A stretch of 64,000 bases of DNA from Pseudo-nitzschia pungens (Eukaryota; Bacillariophyta; Bacillariophyceae; Bacillariales; Bacillariaceae), in contig CM074760.1 in NCBI GenBank assembly GCA_037355855.1, positions 1,666,501 to 1,730,500 on the forward strand. The letters run 5' to 3'. Under the pieces are notes generated by a model. The model searched no databases and was not told where the DNA came from. It worked only from the letters and a program-made list of their open reading frames with translations. Positions 31,186 to 42,499 of the stretch are shown piece by piece. A program made the position numbers and the translations under genes. Each line of letters begins with the position of its first letter. Within the stretch, counting starts at the first letter, position 1.

Positions 31186-32926
31186 CTAGACGATGAATCG
31201 TTTCTTCGCCCACGCGTATCCCTCCATGCGATGACGTGCGTAGGCCATGTAGTCAAAGTCGACACCGTCTTCCTCCTGAGCTTTGACAACGGACCATATC
31301 GCCCAGCCCAGGTGCGACAGCAAAGAAAATCTTCCAATCTCTTCTCGTAGAGTAGCGCTAAAAATATCCCATTCTCTGTGGTCGGGTGCGGTTTGGTCGT
31401 TGTTGTTGCTTTCTGCGTGTCGTGATGGATACGACGAGAATCTCTTTGCTCGGTGCGGATCCAAATGCATCAGGTAATTCCAGAGAAAGATGTTTTGCTG
31501 CACTAGGAGTTGGGTATTCGTTGTCGTAATCGGCGCAGATATTGGTCATCTCGCAATACTCACAAAAAGTGTTGGCAATGTCAGCGGCCTTCGCAAACAA
31601 GAAAGGGAGACATGCATGGCGTCGTGGGAAGGACGGAAGAAACGAAACAGTTAAGAGAAACAACGGCAAGGAGTTCGAAAAGGACATTCAATAGCAACAG
31701 TAACAGCAACAATGTTGAGCGGGGGTGGCAACAGAGAGCGACAATCAAGACAAATTGAATTCTGTCCGAAAGTTATTCCGACCCACTTACGACAGGGTTC
31801 CAACCAGCGTACTCGTAATCGATCAATCGCAATCGGTTGGATCCTCGTGCGACATCCGCGGCACCGACATCTTGCTCGTTTCCTCCGTGGTGGTCGTTGT
31901 TTTTTTCGACATCGATCAAAATGTTCAGTGCTTGACAATCCATGTGCGTGACGGCCACTCGTCGGATAAAATCGAGAGCTTCGGCAGCTATCGACCCGTC
32001 GTTGTTGTCGTCGTCGTCGTTGTCGTCGTCGTTCGCTTTTTGATACTTTGCTGCCGTTTGTCGCGGGAGACCTGGTCAATTCCTTTTCCAGCCAGGCCCA
32101 TTCCGTGGATAGGTCCCTCAGAAATTCGTCGTCGCCATTCCTTTCGGATTGGTTCTCGGTCTCGTTGTTGTTCCCCGTCGCCTGCTGCCTCGCTCAACCA
32201 GGAAGCTACCGTCTCGTACACCGTAGCCGCTTTTTGTGGCCGGGGCAGCACGTCCGGTGGAGGCGCTTCCAGGGCGTGAAACGCGGCCATTCGTTGCGCA
32301 ATCCAAGGTGCGTAAAACTTCATCTCGACGCACGAGAGCGTCCGGGCGTTGGCATAGAATTCTTCGACCCTTCCGTTTAGGAACCGCCCGTAAACCGTCG
32401 GTGCCAATTTGTCCTTGTGCGAGGCCAACCATGCCGCAAGCTTTGGTTCCGATTCCCGGTCGACAATGGAGAACCCCACGGTTCCGTTCTCGTTCTCGTT
32501 TTCTTTCGCAGTTTCGTTGCCATTTTCTCGTTCGTCGTCATCGACATTGTAATTGTCATTGTCATCGTCACCGGCATCCGGATGAATCCGAACCAATACA
32601 GTTTTTCCGTCATTGGAAACCAAAAACAAGTGGTTGCTGAGACCTCCCGTCAGTGGCTTGATTTCGAAGCACTGACGAGGAGTTGGAGGATCACAATCAC
32701 CGTTGCTCTGGTTGTTTGGATTCCCAAGAAACGGGCACAGTATCTCTACGATTTCTTGTATTTGTTCGTTGCGCGTGTTGATGGAGGCTTCTGTCGTGTT
32801 TTCCCCATCGATATCAATTCGGAGTTTGAGGACCTTTTCGGCATTGTTCCGATACGGGGTGAACGGCTGATCCCAATCGACGAGAGGACCGGCGCTGCTG
32901 CAATTCCTTCCTTCTTGTGACGTCAT
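31186..32926 (-). pseudogene. Choline/ethanolamine kinase-like gene with three apparent +1 frame breaks
   Basis: The intact family product phosphorylates choline or ethanolamine (Kennedy pathway). From ATG 32926 (MTSQEGRNC) the frame gives IKPLTGGLSNHLFLVSN, VLVRIHP and a KAATVYETVASWL block. Conserved text then continues in the next frame (DEFLRDLSTEWAWLEKEL), in a third (RRVAVTHMDCQALNILI with the HxDxxxxN catalytic motif, then LIDYEYAGWNP), passes an ordinary intron (31790-31589), ADIANTFCEYCEMTN, and shifts again to QQNIFLWNYLMHLD and FSLLSHLGWAIWS to a stop at 31186. The breaks lie near 32173-32176 (GGGG on the coding strand), 32036-32067 and 31508-31514. Each needs one base skipped, and no GT-AG intron of workable size fits. 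It is either a recently broken gene or a set of sequence errors; if errors, this is an active kinase. Confidence 0.72.
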
Positions 32927-34538
32927 GGTTGTGGTTCGTGGCAAGCGTTGCACAGCACGCAAATGGATATCCAACTGGTTCGGTTTGGTTCGGTTGGTAA
33001 GCAAATACTGTAATCCAACTTTTCTTTAGCCAACAACAATGGACGATAGGCGATGGACGGTGGACGATGGGAAGACTCTTTCTCAAAAGTTGAAAGTTTC
33101 AGCGTGAAATGCCAATCGCTGCCGGGAGCGTTTAGAGGTGAGTGGGCTTCGATTCTTGACTACCGTACAAGTGTTACTTCTACGAATCAACGAAGGCCTT
33201 ACTCGTACCGGTACCAGGTAAACTTTGTACTACGTATTTTTGAATTTGGAGATGAAAATTCTGAAAACAAAATACTGGTAATACGAAGTAACTTACGTGT
33301 ACGAAGTAATAGTAAAAGTATTTTTTCGTGGTTCGGATCAACAATCTGGCGACGAGTGAGAGGCATTTCTGGTACCTTACTTACAGACTAGTAATACACG
33401 TTCCTTGTATGATGACTCACTCCGCCTAGGCGCCAGTTTTCCAAAATATCATACGAGGGAACTTACCGTATGAATAAGTTTACCGGTAATGAGGAAGGTT
33501 ACCGGTAAGGTAAGATTACTCGTAAGTTACCCAAAATACTGAAAACATGAGACATATACTCATCCAATGTTGCCTATGAGTAAGCTTATCGTAAACTTTA
33601 CCGTGCGAACGTGCAGCATTATTGTTGAAATCATGGTACTACTACTAGTAGTTTAGGTTAAGTTATCAGACAGAGTTTACTCTCCTACGCATACGAATCG
33701 AATGGTGCAACCGATATGGCTGGGCTTATCCAGACCTCACGCCGTTATCGACCAGAATGCTGTAGAATATCATTACCATTATCATAATACTTACTTCGTA
33801 TATTTTAATATTATTATTTATTTTTGTTGTTTTGAAAAAATAATACAAAAATTATCCCTGTGATGACTAGAAGTAGTAGTAGTAATATTATCACCATACC
33901 AGCTGAGAGGAGGACAGAGATGGGTTTGTTTGCAGTTCAATGAACTCGTTGGGGAACTTCTTGCAACAACAAACTACTGCTGAAATGTCGTACTAGTAGT
34001 AGTAATAGTTCGTATCAACAAGTTTGTACCTAGTAGTAATACTCGTAGTAGTTGTCAAAAAGAACCAGTGAGCCAACCAACAGATTGGAGCTGGTGGAAA
34101 GCATGGAATGCTATCGTTGCTGCACATAGTAGTAGGAGCAGCAGAAGCTACTATATATCTTGAAGCCTCGCGATTCTCACTTCCATCATAATGATACTAG
34201 TACTAGTAGTACTACTAGTATTATATGGTCGTCTGTTCAATTCACATGGTGGAGTCCTTGCCGCAATTTGATTCTTTTTATTCAACATAATGCATTATAC
34301 CAATACTAAATAGATTCTGCTGGCAAACCAGGGAGCAAATTGTACCGGAATACCCAACATTTAATTAACATGGATACTGGTGACACTGTTGGGTACGAAC
34401 GGATCAAAAGCGAGTTTAGTTTGCAAAGAAGGGTTTCGGAAATTCCGACAACTACCGTCGCACAAAATCAAAGGTTGGTGGATTCTCTTAGTAGTAGATC
34501 CATCGATCGGCTCTACCATACTCCCATTGCGCATCGTC
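32927..34538. other. Tandem spacer with palindromic-word island and triplet tracts
   Basis: 5' flank of the choline kinase-like gene. 33160-33620 is dense in words such as ACCGGTACCAGG, AATACGAAGTAACTTACG, ACCGGTAATGAGG and ACCGGTAAGGTAAG. 33630-34225 holds CTA/TAG tracts. No gene is seen. Confidence 0.55.
33630..34225. repeat. CTA/TAG triplet tracts, locally palindromic
   Basis: Clusters at about 33637-33650, 33870-33890, 33990-34050 and 34190-34222; the last contains ACTAGTACTAGTAGTACTAC. Same composition as the 25.8-26.4 kb cluster. Confidence 0.7.
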
Positions 34539-35738
34539 CTAGATGCCACTGCCATGGTCAGTACCAGCACCATGATCGTTGATTCCCAGTGCCTCTGCGA
34601 TTGGGAGATGCATCATGGATTCAATATTGTTCATAGATAACTCTAACCGCTCGAACATGAAATCTGCAGGATCCCTGGGGTTAAAAGGCGTATCTCGCAA
34701 CGAACCGGGTTCAAAGTCTTCTGGCAATTTTTCGTCCAGAAGGAAAAAATACAGACGGTGTTTTTCGACGGTCGTCAATGTTTTGTCGCTGCTCAAAAGA
34801 AACAAGAACATGCCCTGAGCTCCCATATTCCCAACGTCGAAGTGTCGAAATTCGGTTTCGGGGTTTGTCAAACGAGAGTCCATGATTCTGTCGGCTTGGT
34901 AATGAAAAACGTTTTCCAGCGTCAGAAAACTTTTTCCGCGGTTTCTTCTCATCAAGTTGTTAAGGAGTCCATCGTCAACTTCTCTTGATTTGTCAAAGCC
35001 AAAAAAACTATCTGCTCGCACCATACTGGCCTCGTGTTCTTCGCAGTCGCCATCAAACAGAATGCTGAGATCAAACCTTCGAATTCCATTTGAGTCGAAA
35101 TAAGTTTGATTGCAATCGATCATTTGTTGGATTGGTCCTTCCATCAGAAAGTCAGCTGCCACGTTGTAGACCGCTTCTAGTTTCATAGCCATATCCACTA
35201 CATCAATGAAAGTGCCGTTTCGATTGATGAAACCATGATTGGCAACTGTGTTCACGAAAGGGCATGGACTGCGTTGGTCAGTAGCCCCAGCAGGAACCCA
35301 TTCATGAAATTTCGGGCAGTGTGCATCGACAATGAAGGTTTCCGAATGCGCTTGCGAAATAGTACTCGCGCGATCTCCTGATACCGTAACAACGTACTCC
35401 CCGAGCTCAAGATTGTCGGTTTCAAATCGGATCACCCCATTCGATGGCCATCCATCTGAGCAGCCGTTTCTTTGACCACAGGTTAATATCCATTCGGACA
35501 ATTTGTCGTCGGAAAAAGTTGGAAGATTTTGAAGGTCGTCGACATTTTTCTTCGGGTACAAACCTATCCAGATGCCTTCCCCCTTGACATTGCTGAAAGT
35601 TGTACGGATAGCCTCCCCCTTTTCAAAACATGGTTTGCTTGTCAGAATTGTAGCAGGTTCGGTGAGGGGTCCTTCTGAATTCTGCGCACCTGCAGAAGCA
35701 AGGATGAGCGAGAGAAAAGGAACAAGGCAACCTCTCAT
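34539..35738 (-). CDS. Secreted heme-thiolate peroxidase (chloroperoxidase/peroxygenase family)
   Basis: Single exon, 399 residues, ATG 35738, with signal peptide MRGCLVPFLSLILASAGA. Family motifs: SPCPFVNTVANHGFI, where Cys159 would be the proximal heme thiolate, and EHEASMVRAD, where Glu234 matches the acid-base Glu of the family's EHD motif (here EHE). An N-terminal about 130-residue beta-type extension (GIWIGLYPKKN to HSETFIVDAHC) precedes the peroxidase part and looks like an extra SKICH-like or Ig-like module; this is inference. Such enzymes use hydrogen peroxide to halogenate or oxygenate organics, in the secretory path or outside the cell. The Asp-to-Glu change in EHE may weaken Mg2+ binding near the heme. 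Confidence 0.85.
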   Translation of the reverse strand: MRGCLVPFLSLILASAGAQNSEGPLTEPATILTSKPCFEKGEAIRTTFSNVKGEGIWIGLYPKKNVDDLQNLPTFSDDKLSEWILTCGQRNGCSDGWPSNGVIRFETDNLELGEYVVTVSGDRASTISQAHSETFIVDAHCPKFHEWVPAGATDQRSPCPFVNTVANHGFINRNGTFIDVVDMAMKLEAVYNVAADFLMEGPIQQMIDCNQTYFDSNGIRRFDLSILFDGDCEEHEASMVRADSFFGFDKSREVDDGLLNNLMRRNRGKSFLTLENVFHYQADRIMDSRLTNPETEFRHFDVGNMGAQGMFLFLLSSDKTLTTVEKHRLYFFLLDEKLPEDFEPGSLRDTPFNPRDPADFMFERLELSMNNIESMMHLPIAEALGINDHGAGTDHGSGI

Positions 35739-38045
35739 TGTCTTCTTCGACTCTATTCTTCATAGAAATGTGGTTCACAATAAATGCAACGAAACAATAA
35801 TCCAACAATTAGAGGTGCATGGTTATCATCTCAAATGGCATTCTTTACTCATCAAGCTGCGCCTTCCGAACATTAGTATCCGGTGAAAGAAGTACGCGCA
35901 GAGTGATATAAGGTTTGTCACAGTTCGGAGTTGGATGTTAGTCACACATCATCGCCTGGCGCTTTCAACGCTTCCGTTCCGTAGAAGGTAAAAACCTTAC
36001 TGTACCTCGTATCCAAAGGAACTCGTAATTACAAGACGGAATTTTGAGAAGGAATTCGATTATTCGTAACTGTGGAACGCTGCGCGATCGAAACTTATCT
36101 TGAGAGGGTACGAACTCGTAAGTGTACTTAATGAATATATCCATCGTACGAATCCAGTATGTTGGATGGACGGCAAGACAGTCATTTTTTTCCCGCGCAT
36201 TTTGATTTTGAGTTTTAACAACAGATTGTAAATACAAAGATTTTACACCTACGGTAATTAGTACGTATGTTCTCATCATATCTTCAATCTGTGAGAGCTC
36301 GTTCATATTCATTCACTGGTGGTTGCTGCTGACTGTTGTCGACAACGAAGGCTGGTCAAAGTGTTGATGGGACTTTTCATTATGAACGTAGTAGGACTAA
36401 TACTTCTTTCAGCTCTCTACAACACCTACTAAATGCACATGAGTTAATAACTTGGTCTGAGGTGATTGGGTTATCGAGTAAGGGTTTTGGCGAGTCGTGT
36501 CACTCACTTCGTAGTATGTATTGTGTATGTGGACTGGATGATGGTTTTGAGTGCGGATATGCCAGGTCCTGAACTTTGAATTATGAGAGAACGCTGGTGG
36601 GTACCTTTGCGACATCGAATCCGTTGAAAAATGGGAAGCGAATGACTCCGCAATCCTTGTTACAGAATCCGATCAAAACACTACAGAATAGCGCCGACGG
36701 TCGTCGCTAATTTTTTTGAATGACCCAACGAGAATAGTGAGCATTTGTTGTGGAAGTGCGGTATTCAGTTTCATTTTCGTTCCATTCCTTGAGTTTTTAG
36801 TTGTGGTCAACTTTGTTTTCGGCGGTTGCTTTGTATTTCGTACAATTAAAATGTATTGTTCGCGAGTAGTGAGGTCGCTCCTGCAGCAAGTGTTTCTGAA
36901 GCAAAGATCCTTGGATATGGGAGGGTCCCAAGAATTAAAAGTCATTGTAGTGATTGTCTTTAGTGAGTGATCTTGTTCCGTCATTGCTGCCATCTTTATT
37001 GGTGCATCGTTACGCAAGTGGAGGAGGGTAGCTGCTACTTCTATCTCCCTCACCAACCATTTCGATATCATTTCTATATGTTTGGATGACTCGATTGTCT
37101 TGGTTCTCAGATAGGTGAGATCGTCCCTTTCTTGATCCGTACCAGTACAGGACGTTGAAACTGTTTCGTCGTCTTCATTGTCGAGTGCTTCCAGCTGAAT
37201 CAAGCTGAAGTAGTCGCTTTCGAGAATCTTGCCATCGGCGACTAGAATGCGTTCATGAAGACATCTTGCTCTGTCAGTCAAGTGCTGTCTTCAGTTCCTT
37301 GTTTAAGCAGGGTCATGACCTGGGTGAACTTGGATTAAATTTGTGTAGAATCGCCTGCTCTGTTGGATCGGTAACCTTTGTCCTGCCATTCGTTGGTTCA
37401 GCTGATGTGTTGACTTCGTGTAGTTCGTGCAATGGTCGATGATTTCGAGCGTCCTTTTGGCGTCTTGCAGTAACGGAATGTTCCTTTGTATGGGTGTGAT
37501 TGAGTCGTCATCACTTCCTCGATAAGCATTTTGGCAGTAAACTTTCTTTCGAACGAATGGTTTACGATGTTATTTTCGGTGTCAAGAATGGGGTAACAGC
37601 ATCGGCGCAACTGATTCCTTCTGCGTTTGCTTCATGGCATTTGATGAGGCGTGACGACGATATGAGGCCTCCTACGGACTTGGAAACATCGAAGAATCTA
37701 TATCGGAATATATCACTGTACGAAGAGCTTCGGTGAAATTGGTTACCGCGTCGACTTAGGAATTATTACCACGATGACATAAGACCCTGAACAGTGAAAT
37801 AAGCTTGACTCCAATATTTGATTCGCTTCCACTTCATGGTCCATGTGTCCAATGACTGGGTTGCGGGTTGCACATCTATGACATAATTGAATGACCTGTG
37901 GATTGAACATATCCTCGATGTCGAAAATGAAAAGGTCAACCTTTTCGGCTCTCGTTCCGTATAAACGATGGAACGATCTAATGATGAAATCATTTCTCTA
38001 GCATCGCAGAAGAGTGAATCCATTTTACGAAAGCTGGTTTGTGAA
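35739..38045. other. Long spacer with possible unresolved minus-strand exons
   Basis: 2.3 kb between the peroxidase start and the sulfotransferase stop. Palindromic words occur near 35990-36130 (ACCTTACTGTACC, ACGAACTCGTAAG). On the minus strand 36673-37281 and 37398-37610 have text that could be coding (EMISKWLVREIEVAATLLHL; KMLIEEVMTTQSH) but both frames begin at TTG, and I could not find an ATG and splice sites to join them. They may be exons of a hypothetical gene or gene remnants. Confidence 0.35.
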
Positions 38046-39651
38046 TCAAGCCCATTCAAAACCCAACATCCATCCAAAGTACAAAAGCGTTGCAACCACC
38101 AGTATCCACCAAGCCAAGCTTCCAACAAACTCAAATCCCGCAATAAATATGAGCTTTAATTCTCGAAGAACCTGAAAGGATGTTCTCCTGCTGTTTTTAT
38201 TAACGTGCTTCCACTTCTTGGGATCGAGTCCAAATGCATTTGCAAGAACTGTGCTTGCATTCTCGCTCGTGATATTTAGTTCGATCAAGGCATGAGACGG
38301 GTGCTCGGAAGCAAAGTTTCGAACAAGAGCAAAGTGATCCAAATAAATTGTCCTCATGACCTCCTTAACTTTGGTCATGTTGTCTGGGGATGGAATGCTG
38401 GAAATGGCGTTCTGCATGTAGTACTCGTTCAGAAATTGGTAATGCAGATTGTCCTTGGTTCCCCAGCGCAAGACGGATTCAATCCAGGTATCAAAATCTC
38501 TCCAGTTCAAAATCCAGGTCGCGTTCGGATACGCATCGTGTATTTCTTGAATCCGAAAATGCTGCGGAAAAAATATTCGCTGTCCAGGGCCATCATAGTC
38601 AAATGATCCATCGTCCATAAGAAAACCAGTTTTGTTCCCCTTTTTTTTCGGGATTTTCTTTTTTCGTGGTCCATTGATCTCGCTATAAACATCGAAGTCA
38701 CCACAATCTTTGAACATGCTTGTTCTGTTTTTCTTTTTCAAGTTGTGAAGTAAACAGTTGGACATGAGATTGAAACCTGCTCCAGGCCCCGGTTTTTTTG
38801 AATCGCGTTGCACTTGTTTGATTATGAAAATATGGGGAAGTTGATGATCAAGTATGCATTGAGTTTTCGTACATCGGCATCATAAAAGGGAGCCACAAGA
38901 CGGATAGCGCACATGGCCATATTTACGTTTTGTGGTCAATCCAACCATAGCACATCATAGAAAAAGCATTTGAAAAAAATGAAATTTCATAGAGAAGAAG
39001 CTGCGACGAAAAATACTCACCACCGCAGCAATACCAATGCTGTGAACGAAAGCCCTGTTGCTGGAAAAATGTGAAAATGGAACTGGTGCCCGCTTTGGGA
39101 AAACCCATGACGATTATTGGTGTGGGAAGCAAAATCGGTGGTGTTTTGCGTTTGCGTTTGACTTTGACTTCGCGTGATGATTTCCTTGTTCCAAAAGAAA
39201 ACGATTGTCGAAGTCTGTCAAATCTTGACCTTTCCAACTTTCGTTTGTATTGTCGGAACGCCCATTTTACATCGCGGGTATAATCGTCATCGTTGTCGAA
39301 AACTGGTTCCTCATCGTCTACCGTTTTCACTTTATTGGAAAGAGCAGTATTCCATAGACGATGTTTGTTTGAATTGATTCCATTGCTGAGAGGATGGTGC
39401 TTTCGCATCTCCTGTAGAAGGTTCTCATTTTTGTTCACTTTTTTGGAAAGAGCATTATTCCGTAGACGATGCTTGTTTGCATTGATTCCATTGCTGACAG
39501 GAAGGTGCTTTCGCATCTCCATCCGCCGGTGTTTTTCCACCACATGGTCCTCTGAAGGAGGTAAATTGGAAACAGTATTGGTCAATAATACAAACCACAG
39601 ACAAAGCAGCGAGAGTCCAATTATTTGTAAGGTCCGAAGAGAAACTCGCAT
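38046..39651 (-). CDS. Golgi-type membrane sulfotransferase (two exons)
   Basis: A PAPS-dependent sulfotransferase-like protein, probably acting on glycans or proteins in the Golgi lumen. Exons are 39651-39021 and 38812-38046 with donor GTGAGT and phase 1, 465 residues. The N-terminal signal-anchor (LQIIGLSLLCLWFVLLTNTV) gives a type II layout, followed by a basic stem with a 36-residue duplication. GFPKAGTSSIFTFFQQQGF is the 5'-phosphosulfate-binding loop; WILNWRDFDTWIESVL is like the 3'-phosphate-binding block. The C-terminus adds an unusual second hydrophobic segment (AWWILVVATLLYFGWML). The donor-loop Lys is present. I could not assign the acceptor. Confidence 0.82.
39328..39519 (-). repeat. 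Tandem 108-nt coding repeat in sulfotransferase stem
   Basis: Residues 45-80 and 81-108 of the sulfotransferase are near-copies starting EMRKHLPVSNGINANKHRL and EMRKHHPLSNGINSNKHRL; unit 36 codons, second copy slightly shorter. Confidence 0.8.
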
Positions 39652-41093
39652 TGCTTTCTTTCGACAGGTGAAAATTGGTTACAATGAGATCGAAGCCCTT
39701 TTCGATTTCGGGTGATGAATGCCTTGCTTTCAGAAAACCGATGACACTTCCTTGCTGCACTTGCTTGCTTTGACAAGACTGGGACGCCGTTTCCTTCCTT
39801 GCTTACTTGGTCGCCACCCAGGAACTGGTTTTATCATGAGAAAATATACAAATACTGTGAGGTCTACAAACTTTCATTATTTTCATTTGTCCTCAATTTC
39901 ACGTTACTGATTACGAGTCAATACTTGCCAGCAAGTGCACATTGCAATGATGAGGAGTAAAAAAAATGAGACGGAGTGACAATCGTAATAATTCAAAACA
40001 GAAATAATAATAATACGGTACGGTACCGTAGCAAGACGTCGTTCGAACAATGCACAACGAGGCTGAAACAAGAGATTTTCTCCCCTTTTTGTCATTTTTT
40101 TGTTGTTCAGCCACCAGTGCCCTCTAGTGTCTACCCTCCTGAGTAAAGCAGAGGATGATACCACTAACATTGGGGAGAAGGTTATCTAGCATAACATAAC
40201 GAGACTATTTTCTTGGTGCTGTCGTTGAGTCCGAAAAGAGAAATGAAAGAACAATGAGCACTGCAACTCCTCAGAGGACCATATCAAATTGTTGACTTCT
40301 TGTATGGAGTAGCAGTCCGCAGTTACCTACACCTCGTCAGGGGTAGGAAGCCTATACAATTTAATGTATTGATTCTTGAGTGTGAAGTCCTGGTTTAAAA
40401 TAATTTGCTTAACGAGCAGTTTTTTCAAAAACAGTGTTCTTGAAAGATGGATCAACAAGCCTGAAAAAAAATGGATCTGTTCCAAAGAATCAGTATGGCA
40501 AAAGAGGGAACTTCTTTTCCTGCAGAATTTGTCCCGCTGTAAATAAAATGGCTAGGTATTTCAAATTGCTTATGGTTTGACAGACACACTCAATCCAATT
40601 TTAAATACCTTGCTGGTGCTACTTGGGTGGGTGCCTCTGAACAAGAGGTGGGACTACAAGCTGGTTGATAGAAAGCTCTTGCCGGTAGATCGACTCTCAC
40701 CGTGATTTGATACGTTCCTACTAATTGCCTTGTAGTAGTAGTCTTTCAATTCAGTTCGAAAACTCTACCGTATGTGGACGAAGACTGATCATCATTAGTA
40801 GGTCTCATTGTCATCATCATCACACGTAGGAAAATATACCACTGTGCGTGCACGACATGGTAAGGTTACAGTATCGTACTGGTAACTTCTCCACCGCTGA
40901 GACTGCGATTAGATCTTCCTGATGCCAAAAAAAATGAAAAATCACTTGCAATCTAGCATCCTACCGGTACGAACCATTATTATTATTTCAATCATCAAAT
41001 AATAATGAAACGCGGCCTTCTCGACTTGGAATCCATTCCCTAGCATCTTCAAATTTTTATCTTTCACTATCCCTACTATCTGGAAGACCAAAA
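39652..41093. other. Divergent spacer, scattered palindromic words
   Basis: This is the 5' flank of the sulfotransferase and UCHL5 genes. GGTACGGTACCGTAGC lies near 40017, and GGTAAGGTTACAGTATCG near 40859 with CCGGTACGAACC near 40964. No gene is seen. Confidence 0.5.
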
Positions 41094-42204
41094 ATGTCGG
41101 ACGATTGGTGCACAATTGAGAGTGACCCAGGTGTTTTCACGGAACTACTCACGGATCTTGGCTGTACTACGGTCCAGTTGGAGGAACTCTGGAGCCTCGA
41201 CGACGAGAGCTTGCAAACACTGAACAGTACAGCGGAGATCTACGGTCTTATATTCTTGTTTCAATGGCAATCGAAAACCCAAGCAGAAGAATCAGCCGGA
41301 TCCGAAAGCAAAAACGAACCACTCACCGAAGGCCAAATTCCTCCCGGTTTATTTTTTGCACACCAAGTAACGACCAACGCCTGCGCTGTAAGTTAGCATT
41401 TCATATTTGACTGCTTGTTTATTTTTCATTTTGGAATGCTTTCGGTGGGACGATCTCGATACAGTGTGCAACATTCTCATAGCTTTGTTGTTGTGTATCC
41501 CCTGTCAATCCCGAGAATAGACCCAAGCCATTTTATCGGTTGTTTTGAACCAGCGGGACGAGGTAGAGCTGGGATCAACTCTGAAAGAATTCAAAGACTT
41601 TACTGCTTCTTTCCCGCCAGCTCTGAAGGGAGTGGCGATCTCTAGTAGTGAAGCTATTAAAAAATCGCACAATGCTTTCGGTCGTACCGATGCCTTTTTG
41701 AATGATGGGAAATATATTTCGAGAGAAAATCAGTCGGAGGATGTCTTCCATTTTGTAGCATACGTTCCACACTCGGATGGGATTGTCTACGAGTTGGATG
41801 GCCTGCAGTCGGGACCAATCGTAGTGGGTCATTATTCGGATGAAGGTCAAAAAGGCAGTGCAGCGAAAGACACGAAATGGTTGACTGTAGCTAGGGAGGC
41901 AATCCAAAAGAGGATGGAAGGTGATGCTATTAAATTCAACCTGATGGCTGTGACGAAAGACAAGCGATTGGGACTGAAAGAAATGATTGAAGCAAACCCG
42001 GATGATGGAAGCCTCATTCATCACTTAAACATGGAAGAAGAGAAAAGGAAGCAATGGCAATTGGAGAATCAACGCCGGCGTCACAATTTTGTTCCTCTCT
42101 GCATATCGATTTTGAAGGAATTGGCACGTGCCAATCAGTTGCCAAAGCTAATTGAAGAAGCGCAAGAAAGAAAGAGGCGAAAGATCGTTGGCGAGAAAAA
42201 GTAA
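41094..42204 (+). CDS. UCHL5: Ubiquitin carboxyl-terminal hydrolase L5 (UCH37-type, proteasome-associated)
   Basis: A cysteine deubiquitinase of peptidase family C12, usually bound to the proteasome through Rpn13. Exons are 41094-41387 and 41521-42204 (donor GTAAGT, acceptor ATAG, phase 0), 325 residues. It starts WCTIESDPGVFTELL. The catalytic set is visible: Gln57 (FLFQW), Cys97 (TTNACA, directly before the splice site, continued by TQAILSVVLN), His175 (VFHFVAYVP) and Asp191 (YELDGLQSGP). The C-terminal extension is helical and charged (EEEKRKQWQLENQRRRH, FVPLCISILKELA, KLIEEAQERKRRK), as in UCH37, where it binds Rpn13. Length is as expected. It converges on the PP2C gene 295 nt away. Confidence 0.93.
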
Positions 42205-42499
42205 CGAAAAGAAATGAAAAAAGCGATAATGTCATAATCAGAAGCAGTCCATTCTAAACACATACTTGTGGGCGAAAAAATCATGGTTTGATTTTAGATT
42301 GTTACTACGGTTGATTCAGACTACCGTTGTCACTTATGTTTCGTTGCACTCAAATTTTAAAAATAGTGCATCCTCCCATTTCCGAATGCCACACTTGATA
42401 TTGTTGAAGTGCATTGTCTTTGTATTGATTATGCATACGAAGTCGCCGGTGACAATAATAATGATTTTGTCATCAACATTTCAGTATCGATGTACGACA

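Noticed and set aside
32036..32176. Introns as the explanation for the frame changes in the choline kinase-like gene
   Set aside because: The only GT-AG pairs between the conserved blocks are about 20-36 nt apart or give the wrong frame, or would delete conserved text.
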